Source: Desulfuromonadales bacterium (GTDB lineage: Bacteria > Desulfobacterota > Desulfuromonadia > Desulfuromonadales > BM103). Taken from it: a stretch of 9,629 bases of DNA. How positions within the stretch are numbered: the first letter of the stretch is position 1; each line of letters opens with the position of its first letter. The DNA lies in assembly GCA_029859485.1 (NCBI GenBank), contig JAOUDB010000064.1:1-9629 (forward strand). The letters are read 5' to 3'. Shown here one piece after another: positions 1 through 5,984 of this stretch. The translations under genes were made by a program, and so were the position numbers. The notes below the pieces were generated by a model that ran no database searches, was not told the DNA's origin, and saw nothing but the letters and a program-made list of their open reading frames with translations.

Positions 1-8
1 GTAAATTA

Positions 9-1259
9 ATGCTCGGTCTGACTCCAGGCCAATATCTTGGTCAGGCTCTGCGTAATCCCTTCAATTGGATCCTGGCGATTATCTTCGCCATCGGTCTGCC
101 GCTGATCGCCTATCGATTTATCTTTGGACTCAGCGTCGTAACCCACGGCTCCAATGATTACCCCTGGGGACTCTTTCTCGGTTTCGGGCTCTTTGCCATG
201 GTGCCCCTCTCGGCCTCCGGCTTCATGCTGGGCACGGCGGTTGAAATCTTCGGCCGCCACGACTTCGAGCCGATTGAGAGACTGGCTCTGCTTAACGGGC
301 TGCTTGGTTACCTTTTTGCCGTTATCTATTTGCTGGTCGATCTCGGCCAACCCTGGAGGCTACCTTACCCAATGGTAGTGTCTTTCGGCCCGGCGGCCGT
401 CCTCTTTTTGGTTGCCTGGCATGTCGCCACCTACCTCTCTGTGCAGGTCGCTGAAGTTTCCGTCTCCTTTTTCGAGTGGATCGGTTGGTTGGGCGGCAAG
501 CGCTTCATCCGTCGCATAGCGCTCGGCCTGACCGTCTCAGGGATCATCCTTTCAACTCTCCATCAAGGTGCTCTGGGGGCGCTCTTTAACTACGCACCGG
601 GCAAAGTCCACCCGCTCTGGTATTCGGCGTCCTTCCAGTGGATTCATTTCTTCTGTTCGTCGATTCCGGCAGGGCTCTGCATGGTGATAGCAGTCAGCAC
701 CGTGGTCAAGAAGACCATGGCCTGGCGCTGTGATGACAATTTTAAAGACAACCTGGATCGATGCACCCTCGGTCTGGCCAAAGGTGCAAGCCTGGCCCTG
801 ATCACTTACCTAGCGATCAAGATGATCGGTATCGCCCATGATAACGAATGGGGCTATCTGGCAACCGGTTGGGGGGCCTGGTTCCTGTTCGAAATGGCCG
901 TGGGTGTTATCCTGCCGATTCTCCTGTTTGCCTATGCCGTTCGCCATCAGGCGGTCAACCTGGCCAGGGTGGGAGCCTTTGTGACGATCTTCGGGATTGT
1001 CCTGAACCGGCTGAATACGGCACTGATTGCCTTTAACTGGCAGCTTTATCAGGAAGTGCCGCATATCTTTGAAGTGATTGTCGCCGTGACAATTTTTGCG
1101 ATCTACGTTGTGGTCTATCGTTTCATCCTCTACCGTCTGCCGATCATTTTTTCATGGAAAGAGCAACCACAAGAAGCTCTTGCCGCTGAGGCGGCAAGGC
1201 CGGCACCGATAAAAACTTCAGCGGCTCCGATTGGGGCCATGTACCGCAAGATCGATTAA
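9..1259 (+). CDS. NrfD/HybB-family quinone-interacting integral membrane subunit
   Basis: This 416-residue protein is almost wholly hydrophobic, with about ten helices (roughly residues 20-40, 52-80, 92-112, 124-146, 168-190, 208-232, 256-276, 287-310, 317-338, 352-372). Family signatures visible are PWGLFLGFG at 52-60, HQGALGALF at 185-193 and GIVLNRLN at 329-336, as in HybB and the larger NrfD/PsrC/DsrP proteins. Family members carry no cofactor of their own; they bind (mena)quinol in the membrane and pass electrons to or from a partner iron-sulfur protein and cytochromes. The Ala/Pro-rich tail from 388 is probably a cytoplasmic or periplasmic extension. The ATG at 9 follows a possible upstream stop (TAA at 7-9, as TAATG), suggesting coupling to a gene before the window, typically a ferredoxin-like subunit. 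The family call is firm. The exact complex (Cbc-type menaquinol oxidoreductase, hydrogenase or other) cannot be decided here. Confidence 0.9.
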   Translation: MLGLTPGQYLGQALRNPFNWILAIIFAIGLPLIAYRFIFGLSVVTHGSNDYPWGLFLGFGLFAMVPLSASGFMLGTAVEIFGRHDFEPIERLALLNGLLGYLFAVIYLLVDLGQPWRLPYPMVVSFGPAAVLFLVAWHVATYLSVQVAEVSVSFFEWIGWLGGKRFIRRIALGLTVSGIILSTLHQGALGALFNYAPGKVHPLWYSASFQWIHFFCSSIPAGLCMVIAVSTVVKKTMAWRCDDNFKDNLDRCTLGLAKGASLALITYLAIKMIGIAHDNEWGYLATGWGAWFLFEMAVGVILPILLFAYAVRHQAVNLARVGAFVTIFGIVLNRLNTALIAFNWQLYQEVPHIFEVIVAVTIFAIYVVVYRFILYRLPIIFSWKEQPQEALAAEAARPAPIKTSAAPIGAMYRKID

Positions 1260-1263
1260 ACGT

Positions 1264-1294
1264 TGGCCGCGGGGTTGGCAAAACCCCGCGGCCA
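1264..1294 (+). promoter_or_regulatory. Perfect 13-bp intergenic hairpin
   Basis: TGGCCGCGGGGTT (1264-1276) pairs with its exact complement (1282-1294) around a 5-nt loop, GGCAA. It begins five bases after the NrfD stop codon and ends 25 bases before the next start. No T-run follows, so it is not a classical intrinsic terminator. A hairpin of this kind inside an operon is often an mRNA 3'-end stabiliser or processing site that sets the ratio of the flanking proteins; that role is inference. Confidence 0.6.
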
Positions 1295-1319
1295 CCAGGG
1301 CAGGCTAAGGAGGTTCGCC

Positions 1320-2147
1320 ATGTTAAGCAGCATAAACAGCCGCGCTATCGTTCCGGTCGCCTGTGCCGTCACCGGCTTTGTCATCGCCTGTTGTGTGCTT
1401 CTATTTACCTTCGTAAAGGATGATCTCATCAGGGGCGAGGTTCAACATGCAGCCGATCTGGCTGATACCGTTATCAAATCAACGCGCTATGCGATGCTCC
1501 ATGACGACAGGGAAACCCTGAGCAACATCATCAGCAGTATCGGCGAACAGAACCAGGTTGAACATGTCAGAATCTTCAACAAGAAGGGGCTGATCATGTT
1601 CTCCCGAGAGCAGGGGGAACGGGATAAGTTTATCGACAAGTCGGCCGCCGGTTGTAATGAATGTCACGCCCAAGCAAATCCGAAAAGCAGTCTCGGTACC
1701 ATGGCCCAGGCTCGCCAATTTAACAACAAAGAGGGTAAGGATGTCCTCGCTATCATGGCGCCAATCTATAACGAGCCAGAGTGTTCTAATTCCGCCTGTC
1801 ATTTTCATACGAGTGAGCAGAGCCTGCTGGGAACCCTTGATATCGGTGTTTCTCAGGACCCTCTCAAAGAGACTTTAGGACAATTGCAAAATCGCATGAT
1901 CGTTTTTAGCGGCATGATTCTGATATTAACCGTGGGTGCGGTTTGCGCTCTTTTGTATCGACAGGTCTTTTTACCAATCAAGCAACTTGCCGACTTTACC
2001 GAAATCCCGGTGAATGGTAGGTTGGGTGAAGATTTCCCTGATGTGACTGGTGACATTGCCCGCCTGGCAAAATCCTTTCAGGAGATGACCAACCGGGTCC
2101 AGGAGCTCGAAACTCAAGTGTCATCCAAGGGAGACGAGGCCTCTTAA
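1320..2147 (+). CDS. Membrane-anchored haem c HAMP-domain protein without output domain
   Basis: This 275-residue protein has the layout of a transmembrane sensor: helix about 9-32, an extracytoplasmic region 33-192, second helix about 193-213, then a HAMP-like linker about 214-266. The outer region contains CNECH at 112-116, a classical haem c motif, and C155-SNSA-C160-H161, a CX4CH motif that could hold a second haem. The chain stops right after HAMP, with no kinase, cyclase or methyl-accepting domain. It may therefore be an electron-transfer or redox-sensing partner acting through another protein. The start at 1320 is chosen because GGAGG lies seven bases before it; an upstream in-frame TTG (1263) falls in the hairpin and would add 19 residues before the membrane helix. 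It lies between the NrfD-type gene and a four-helix membrane protein and is probably cotranscribed. Architecture is clear; role is inferred. Confidence 0.8.
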   Translation: MLSSINSRAIVPVACAVTGFVIACCVLLFTFVKDDLIRGEVQHAADLADTVIKSTRYAMLHDDRETLSNIISSIGEQNQVEHVRIFNKKGLIMFSREQGERDKFIDKSAAGCNECHAQANPKSSLGTMAQARQFNNKEGKDVLAIMAPIYNEPECSNSACHFHTSEQSLLGTLDIGVSQDPLKETLGQLQNRMIVFSGMILILTVGAVCALLYRQVFLPIKQLADFTEIPVNGRLGEDFPDVTGDIARLAKSFQEMTNRVQELETQVSSKGDEAS

Positions 2148-2226
2148 TAAGATGCGTCACATTGATGATTAGGACCTTTACTGACTCTGTTTTAACCATT
2201 CTGTCACGCGGCAGAAGGAGCCGACG

Positions 2227-2751
2227 ATGAGCCAGGTGCAGCCAAAGCCCGAAGAACTGCCATTGCCGGGACGCGAAGGCTTACGGCTCAGGATCGAGGC
2301 GCGTATCCGCAAGCTGGAAAGAGCTTCCGGCAATGGGCTCTGGTCAATGGTCTGCTTCCTGCTGATCAGCTTCGCCGCCTTCAATGGGTTTTCCTTCTTG
2401 CCCGAACTCAGTACAGAGGTGCGCAACCTTCTTGGCACGCCGCCACCGGCAGAAATGATCAGCCTGGCCCTGGTCGTTTATGCCTTTTCCGGAATTGTTC
2501 GTACTCTTGCCCGCATGAGTCGCAACATCAAACCTTACCTTGGTCTTATGCACGCCGCTTTCTTTACCGCTTTCTATCTCTTCTACCATTTGTCGGGGGC
2601 GCTGCAGGATAACTTCTGGGCGGTTTTCTTCGCCGGAATCAGTGTGATGGGACTTGAGAATTATTATCTTTGGACACACAGTAGCGCTGCTTTGCACAAG
2701 GAACGGGCGCTGCTTGCAAGTATGCAGGAGAAGAGGGCGGAGACCGAGTAG
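2227..2751 (+). CDS. Four-helix membrane protein of unknown function, possible menaquinol oxidoreductase accessory subunit
   Basis: The 174-residue product has a charged N-terminal segment (about 1-36, rich in Arg/Glu), then four predicted helices at about 38-60, 77-97, 102-123 and 128-149, and a charged C-terminal tail. The short GTPPPAE segment at 70-76 lies between helices 1 and 2. No cofactor motif, Cys pair or catalytic residue set is visible. An AAGGAG ribosome-binding site precedes the ATG by seven bases. It follows the haem/HAMP gene by 79 bases on the same strand, so it probably belongs to the same membrane redox unit. I have a general memory of similar small proteins accompanying cytochrome b/c complexes in Geobacter genomes, but no specific named family can be claimed. 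Confidence 0.7.
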   Translation: MSQVQPKPEELPLPGREGLRLRIEARIRKLERASGNGLWSMVCFLLISFAAFNGFSFLPELSTEVRNLLGTPPPAEMISLALVVYAFSGIVRTLARMSRNIKPYLGLMHAAFFTAFYLFYHLSGALQDNFWAVFFAGISVMGLENYYLWTHSSAALHKERALLASMQEKRAETE

Positions 2752-2759
2752 GAAGTCCC

Positions 2760-2776
2760 ATGAAGGCCGGCTTCAT
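2760..2776. terminator. Small hairpin between convergent genes
   Basis: ATGAAG (2760-2765) pairs with CTTCAT (2771-2776) around the loop GCCGG. It lies in the 38-base gap between the four-helix membrane protein and the convergent coiled-coil gene. There is no T-run on either side, so a role as a bidirectional terminator is only a weak inference from its location. Confidence 0.25.
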
Positions 2777-2789
2777 CCCTGCGTTCAGT

Positions 2790-3335
2790 CTATCTGTAAA
2801 ACTGCAGGTTCTTCTGTACGAAACTTTCTACGCTATCGATCTGGCTGCGCATATCCATAATCCGGTTTTCGAGCAGGATGATTTCCTCGTCCAGACGGCT
2901 GCCGCGATCTTTGATTGCCTGTTGCCGGAAACGGAGTTCTTCACGGGCTTTCTGCATGGATTCCTGTTGGTTGGAATCGAAGCTCTGTGACAGGCTGTTC
3001 TCTTCTCGTTGAAACTGCTCCAGTACGTCTTCAATGCGGTTGCGGCTGGCTCTTGATGATTGCAGGTCACGCTCGAACATCTCGATGCGCCGCGAACGAA
3101 AGTTCAGGTAGGCGATGGCGATATCGAGTTTGCGCAGGGTGGTTTCTTCTTCAGCATTACCCGATTGTTTGGCGATTTGTCTGCTGAGGTTGTCGACTGC
3201 ATTTGACAGGGTTTTGAGTTCGTCTGCAACCAAAGCTGCGCTTATATCTTGTTCTGTCGCCATGGACTGACTGGTGAAGCAGTGGCAGATGATTATCGCG
3301 CCCATCAGTATTCTTAGCAGCTTTCTGTGAATCAT
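2790..3335 (-). CDS. Secreted coiled-coil protein of unknown function
   Basis: This 181-residue protein starts with a signal peptide (MIHRKLLRIL followed by a hydrophobic stretch, likely cleaved near SMA-TEQD at about 26). The rest is strongly alpha-helical and charged, with heptad-like spacing of Leu/Ile between residues 36 and 175. Several Arg/Glu/Gln-rich blocks suggest two or three coiled-coil segments. There is no lipobox, no lipid anchor and no known enzymatic motif, so it is expected to be a soluble periplasmic protein. AAGGA lies seven bases before the ATG. It is the last gene in the minus-strand series, 109 bases from the GFA gene, with a possible RNA structure between them. It may be a monocistronic gene or the end of that operon. 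No named family is recognised. Confidence 0.75.
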   Translation of the reverse strand: MIHRKLLRILMGAIIICHCFTSQSMATEQDISAALVADELKTLSNAVDNLSRQIAKQSGNAEEETTLRKLDIAIAYLNFRSRRIEMFERDLQSSRASRNRIEDVLEQFQREENSLSQSFDSNQQESMQKAREELRFRQQAIKDRGSRLDEEIILLENRIMDMRSQIDSVESFVQKNLQFYR

Positions 3336-3371
3336 TATTGCTTCCTTTTCATAAAAAACAACAAGCTGTCA

Positions 3372-3410
3372 GCGCAATTAATCTGTGTTCAGGGGCGAAG
3401 CCTGTTGCGC
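3372..3410 (-). other. Possible structured RNA between the GFA and coiled-coil genes
   Basis: GCGCAA (3372-3377) pairs with TTGCGC (3405-3410), enclosing a small inner stem CAGG/CCTG (3390-3393 with 3401-3404). Read on the minus strand, a T-rich stretch (3352-3365) follows about ten bases later. This could be a weak terminator for the GFA transcript, but the gap between stem and T-rich stretch makes it uncertain. Confidence 0.25.
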
Positions 3411-3444
3411 TCAAAAAGGTCGTCGCAGAACAAATAACGTCGGC

Positions 3445-3849
3445 TCAACTGTAGCCTTGCGGAAAGTTCTGCAGCCGCTCGTCCAGAGTGACCCAGCTCA
3501 ACTGGCTGTCACAGTGGATGTTGGCGGTTGGTGTGACCACTGTTGGATCGTCAAGGCTGCCGACAGCAACCATACGATGCCCCGGATAACGTTTGTTACT
3601 GTTGAAAAGCGGAGTTCCGCAATGGCGACAGAAATGTTTCGTCACACTCTCTCCGAGATGAAAGGATGAAAGGTTTTCTTCTCCCGAGACAATTTCAAAG
3701 CGTCTCTCCCGGACCACGGCGTGACTTGAGAAAGCACCGCCGCCAGCTTTTCTGCAGACATTGCAGTGGCAGTTGACCGCCATGGAGATGCCGGTTTTGA
3801 TCCGATATTGAATGGCTTTGCAGAAACAGCCTCCGGTGATTGTCGTCAT
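3445..3849 (-). CDS. GFA/CENP-V domain zinc protein
   Basis: With the start at 3849 the product has 134 residues, the usual size for a single GFA domain. Zinc-ligand cysteines are all present: GGCFC (Cys8, Cys10), the core CHCNVCRK (Cys27, Cys29, Cys32) and FCRHCGTPL (Cys74, Cys77). Known members include glutathione-dependent formaldehyde-activating enzyme (Gfa), but most relatives have no established substrate, so formaldehyde metabolism should not be assumed. The ATG at 3849 overlaps the stop of the upstream amidotransferase as TGATG, with AAAGG nine bases upstream. ATG at 3855 is an alternative adding two residues. A longer open frame reaching 3918 lies inside the amidotransferase and is not conserved-looking. 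It is probably translationally coupled to its neighbour. Confidence 0.85.
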   Translation of the reverse strand: MTTITGGCFCKAIQYRIKTGISMAVNCHCNVCRKAGGGAFSSHAVVRERRFEIVSGEENLSSFHLGESVTKHFCRHCGTPLFNSNKRYPGHRMVAVGSLDDPTVVTPTANIHCDSQLSWVTLDERLQNFPQGYS

Positions 3850-4571
3850 CAGCATGTGCCTTTCGTTGCCAGTGAGGCAAAGCGTGCCAAAAAGGCGTTG
3901 GCTGCCGGTGTTTCGCAAATCTCCTGCATGAGTGCCGCAACATCCTGCCCGGCTTCGGTCAGGAGCTTCTCCTGCTTGTGAAGATAGTCGCGCATGACAT
4001 GACTGTTGTATTCGGGATGGAACTGTACCCCCCAGGCACAGGGACCGATGCGGAACGCATGGTGTGCTTCAAAATCATTCTCAGCCAGTAAAATGCTTTC
4101 GCTCGGAAGGGCGAGCACTGATTGAGCGTGGGTGGAGTGTGCCTGGAATCGTTTTGGGAGTTCTTTGAAGAGGGGATCAACGCAACCTGCCGCCGTCTTT
4201 CTGATCTCAACCGTACCAACCTCTCTGCCGCTGGGATGGAAGTCGACTTGTCCACCCATGGCGCGACCGAGGAGTTGATGACCGTAGCAGATTCCGAGTA
4301 ACGGTATCTTTGCCCGGACAAGAGCCGGGATCCATGCTTCTATCGCCAGGCTCCATGGCAAATTATCGGTGACCATGCAGTGCGCACCGGTGATGACGAC
4401 ACTAAGACACTTTTCCGGGGCAGGCAGCTCTTCTCCCTTACACGCTTCGACCGTCAGCACCTTAGCGTCCTTGCTGTTGAGGCCCCGTTTCGTCATCTCT
4501 TCAAAGTCGCCATGTTTGGCTGCGGTCTCAGGAAACGTCGAGCCCGCCTTGATAATGAATATTTTTTTCAT
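3849..4571 (-). CDS. Class I glutamine amidotransferase (GMP synthase-like)
   Basis: This 240-residue single-domain protein carries the class I amidotransferase triad: nucleophile Cys95 in GICYGHQLLG and His185/Glu187 in GVQFHPEY. The oxyanion region ITGAH at 60-64 is also present. Family members hydrolyse glutamine and pass ammonia to an acceptor. Stand-alone forms of this type are often annotated as GMP-synthase-like but act in diverse ways, for example on gamma-glutamyl compounds. No synthetase domain is fused or adjacent, so the acceptor is unknown. The gene begins eight bases after the stop of the single-helix membrane protein and overlaps the GFA start by one base. No good ribosome-binding site is seen before the ATG, which fits translation coupled to the preceding gene. 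The family call is firm and the substrate is unknown. Confidence 0.88.
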   Translation of the reverse strand: MKKIFIIKAGSTFPETAAKHGDFEEMTKRGLNSKDAKVLTVEACKGEELPAPEKCLSVVITGAHCMVTDNLPWSLAIEAWIPALVRAKIPLLGICYGHQLLGRAMGGQVDFHPSGREVGTVEIRKTAAGCVDPLFKELPKRFQAHSTHAQSVLALPSESILLAENDFEAHHAFRIGPCAWGVQFHPEYNSHVMRDYLHKQEKLLTEAGQDVAALMQEICETPAANAFLARFASLATKGTC

Positions 4572-4579
4572 GGTTTAAG

Positions 4580-5053
4580 TTATTTGAGTAGAGCTTCTGA
4601 GCTGAAGTTGAAATTGTAGATTTCGAAGAGCCCGTCTCTGAACAGAAGCTTCAGGTTGATCGTGGCATCGCCGGTCGCATATTTGGCATCAATTTCATAC
4701 TCGACAATCGTCTGCTCTCCGATGTCACCCTGTTTGCCGGAGTGCACCTCTATGAACTTCGGTTCTTCGACACTTTGAAGCTGGCCCAGCCGGGAGAATA
4801 GGTCCATCGCTTGGGCAAATTTCTCTTCCGATATGGTCGCGACAACTTCAGAGGCCATCAATGCCTTGGTTTTTGTCGGATTCCATTGCGAAATTTCCGG
4901 GATCACTTCCTTGATGTAGGGCACCGCACTATCATCAAACTCAGATGTTTTGTATTGATCATAGAGGATCGATCCACCGATGACGGCAACGATAACAACA
5001 AACCAGGTGCCGAGCATGAAGAAGAATTTTTTCAATGATTTTTTTGTTTCCAC
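4580..5053 (-). CDS. Single-helix membrane-anchored protein of unknown function
   Basis: The 157-residue product starts with a short basic segment and one transmembrane helix at about 11-31 (FFMLGTWFVVIVAVIGGSIL), leaving a probable periplasmic domain of about 125 residues. That domain looks alpha-helical first (44-95) then beta-rich (98-150, alternating hydrophobic strands), a layout reminiscent of NTF2-like or pilin-assembly accessory domains, but no motif allows assignment. The start is GTG at 5053, supported by AAAGG six bases upstream; no ATG fits better. It lies 58 bases after the LysE-family gene and eight before the amidotransferase, all on the minus strand, so it is probably in one operon. 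It has no cysteine, so it is not a lipoprotein. Confidence 0.7.
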   Translation of the reverse strand: METKKSLKKFFFMLGTWFVVIVAVIGGSILYDQYKTSEFDDSAVPYIKEVIPEISQWNPTKTKALMASEVVATISEEKFAQAMDLFSRLGQLQSVEEPKFIEVHSGKQGDIGEQTIVEYEIDAKYATGDATINLKLLFRDGLFEIYNFNFSSEALLK

Positions 5054-5111
5054 GTAAAACCTTTCTAGTCAGTCTGTAAGAGAGTGCTTTGCTACAGCAA
5101 TAGTTCCGAAA

Positions 5112-5741
5112 TTAGTGGTTGTCCGATAGCGCCAGGCGTGCGCCGAAACCAAGGAAAACCGTCCCCGTTGCCCAGCGCATGGCTTTCTGTACTTTCCCGG
5201 ACTTCTTGAGGCGACGTGAAAAGCCGCTTGAGAAGAAGATCAGGTGGGTGTGAACAATGCCTGCCGTAAGGGCGTGCATGGCACCCATGGCCGCAATATG
5301 CAGTTCTGGATTTTGTGTAGCAGGATCAACGAACTGAGGCAGCAGCGCCAGCATCAATAAGGAGATCTTTGGGTTGAAGATGCTGACAAAGGCGCCGTTA
5401 CGAAAAATTTTCCAGTTGTCGGTGCCGGTCGTTTCAGTCGCAGTGCTGACGCTTGCGCCACTTCGGAAGGCTTTGATGGCCAGGTAGACCAGGTAAGCGA
5501 CACCGAGGAACTTGATTGCCTGGAAAGCCGCTGAAGAATATTGCAGCAGGGCGGCAAGCCCGAGAGCGACCGCAACGGCATGGCAGAGGATACCTGTGGA
5601 ATTGCCGAGATTGCCGATCATGCCGGCTTTGCGGCCATGGCCGAGAGTCGTCGAGATGGTGTAAGCCCAACTTGGGCCCGGTGATAATGCTATCATCAAA
5701 CTGACCGCAATAAACCCGAGATAGGGTGTGAAGTCTTGCAT
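5112..5741 (-). CDS. LysE/RhtB-family amino-acid exporter
   Basis: This 209-residue protein has the usual length and about six helices of the LysE/RhtB translocator family. Signatures visible are LSPGP at 19-23 in the first helix, GNLGNSTG at 43-50, FLGVAYLVYLA near 78-88 and the NPK motif at 123-125. Family members export amino acids or related small metabolites across the inner membrane, driven by the proton gradient; the substrate cannot be read from sequence. GAGG lies six bases before the ATG. It is the first gene of a probable four-gene run ending with the GFA gene. A TAAAAT sequence (minus strand, 5802-5807) may be its -10 box, but no good -35 accompanies it. Association with an amidotransferase hints at an amino-acid or amide-derived product; this is inference. 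Confidence 0.9.
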   Translation of the reverse strand: MQDFTPYLGFIAVSLMIALSPGPSWAYTISTTLGHGRKAGMIGNLGNSTGILCHAVAVALGLAALLQYSSAAFQAIKFLGVAYLVYLAIKAFRSGASVSTATETTGTDNWKIFRNGAFVSIFNPKISLLMLALLPQFVDPATQNPELHIAAMGAMHALTAGIVHTHLIFFSSGFSRRLKKSGKVQKAMRWATGTVFLGFGARLALSDNH

Positions 5742-5770
5742 ATTTGCCTCAAATCAATGTTGTCTGTATG

Positions 5771-5786
5771 GCCGTTTTTAAACGGC
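5771..5786. repeat. Inverted repeat in the lysE/rpsD divergent region
   Basis: GCCGTTTTTAAACGGC forms arms of six to seven bases (GCCGTT with AACGGC). It lies 29 bases upstream of the lysE-family start codon, downstream of a possible -10 box on that strand. It could be a regulator-binding site or a leader hairpin; no T-run follows on the minus strand, so it is not a terminator for that direction. Confidence 0.35.
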
Positions 5787-5810
5787 AAGCGTGAGGGTAT
5801 CATTTTAGAT

Positions 5811-5832
5811 ATGGGGACACCATACTTAATTG
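5811..5832. repeat. REP/RAYT-like dispersed repeat fragment
   Basis: The stretch ATGGGGACACCATACTTAAT (5811-5830) resembles, from memory, the GTGTCCCC-type sequences commonly found beside REP-associated tyrosine transposases in many bacteria, including Deltaproteobacteria. Only one copy is visible here and no transposase is near. It would therefore be a stray remnant in the intergenic region. Similarity is recalled, not computed. Confidence 0.3.
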
Positions 5833-5914
5833 TTTCTGAGCGGGTTCCACCCGGGCCTTAAGCCATGATCAAAATGTGCTTTTTAAAGACTTGAATAGGC
5901 GAATGCGAAAATAG

Positions 5915-5943
5915 TTGACAAAAAAGGTCATGTTTTGTAGGAC
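5915..5943 (+). promoter_or_regulatory. Candidate sigma-70 promoter of rpsD
   Basis: An exact -35 box TTGACA (5915-5920) is followed after 17 bases by TAGGAC (5938-5943), a poor -10. Transcription would start near 5950, giving a leader of about 35 bases, too short for a large S4-binding pseudoknot. The -35 is also half of a small inverted repeat TGAC-N7-GTCA (5916-5930), which may or may not be an operator. Confidence 0.45.
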
Positions 5944-5984
5944 TGTTGATCCATCTTTAAAAAAAACAGCGAGGAATCAAAGCT

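Noticed and set aside
6..350. Open frame of 114 codons on the minus strand, antisense to the NrfD-type gene.
   Set aside because: Highly polar, low-complexity product with no family features; the opposite strand encodes a clear membrane protein. Typical shadow frame.
1263..1319. TTG start extending the haem/HAMP protein by 19 residues.
   Set aside because: The extension would be encoded by the intergenic hairpin, has no ribosome-binding site, and puts polar residues before the membrane helix. ATG at 1320 has GGAGG.
3850..3918. Longer GFA protein starting at 3918.
   Set aside because: The extra 23 residues are encoded inside the amidotransferase gene in another frame and lie before the normal GFA N-terminus.
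5943..5980. TTGATCC (5946-5952) can pair with GGAATCAA (5973-5980), covering part of the rpsD ribosome-binding site, and CTGTT can pair with AACAG as an alternative fold.
   Set aside because: The only reasonable promoter places the RNA start near 5950, inside the upstream arm, so most of this pairing would not exist in the transcript. It would be revived by a mapped start upstream of 5943.
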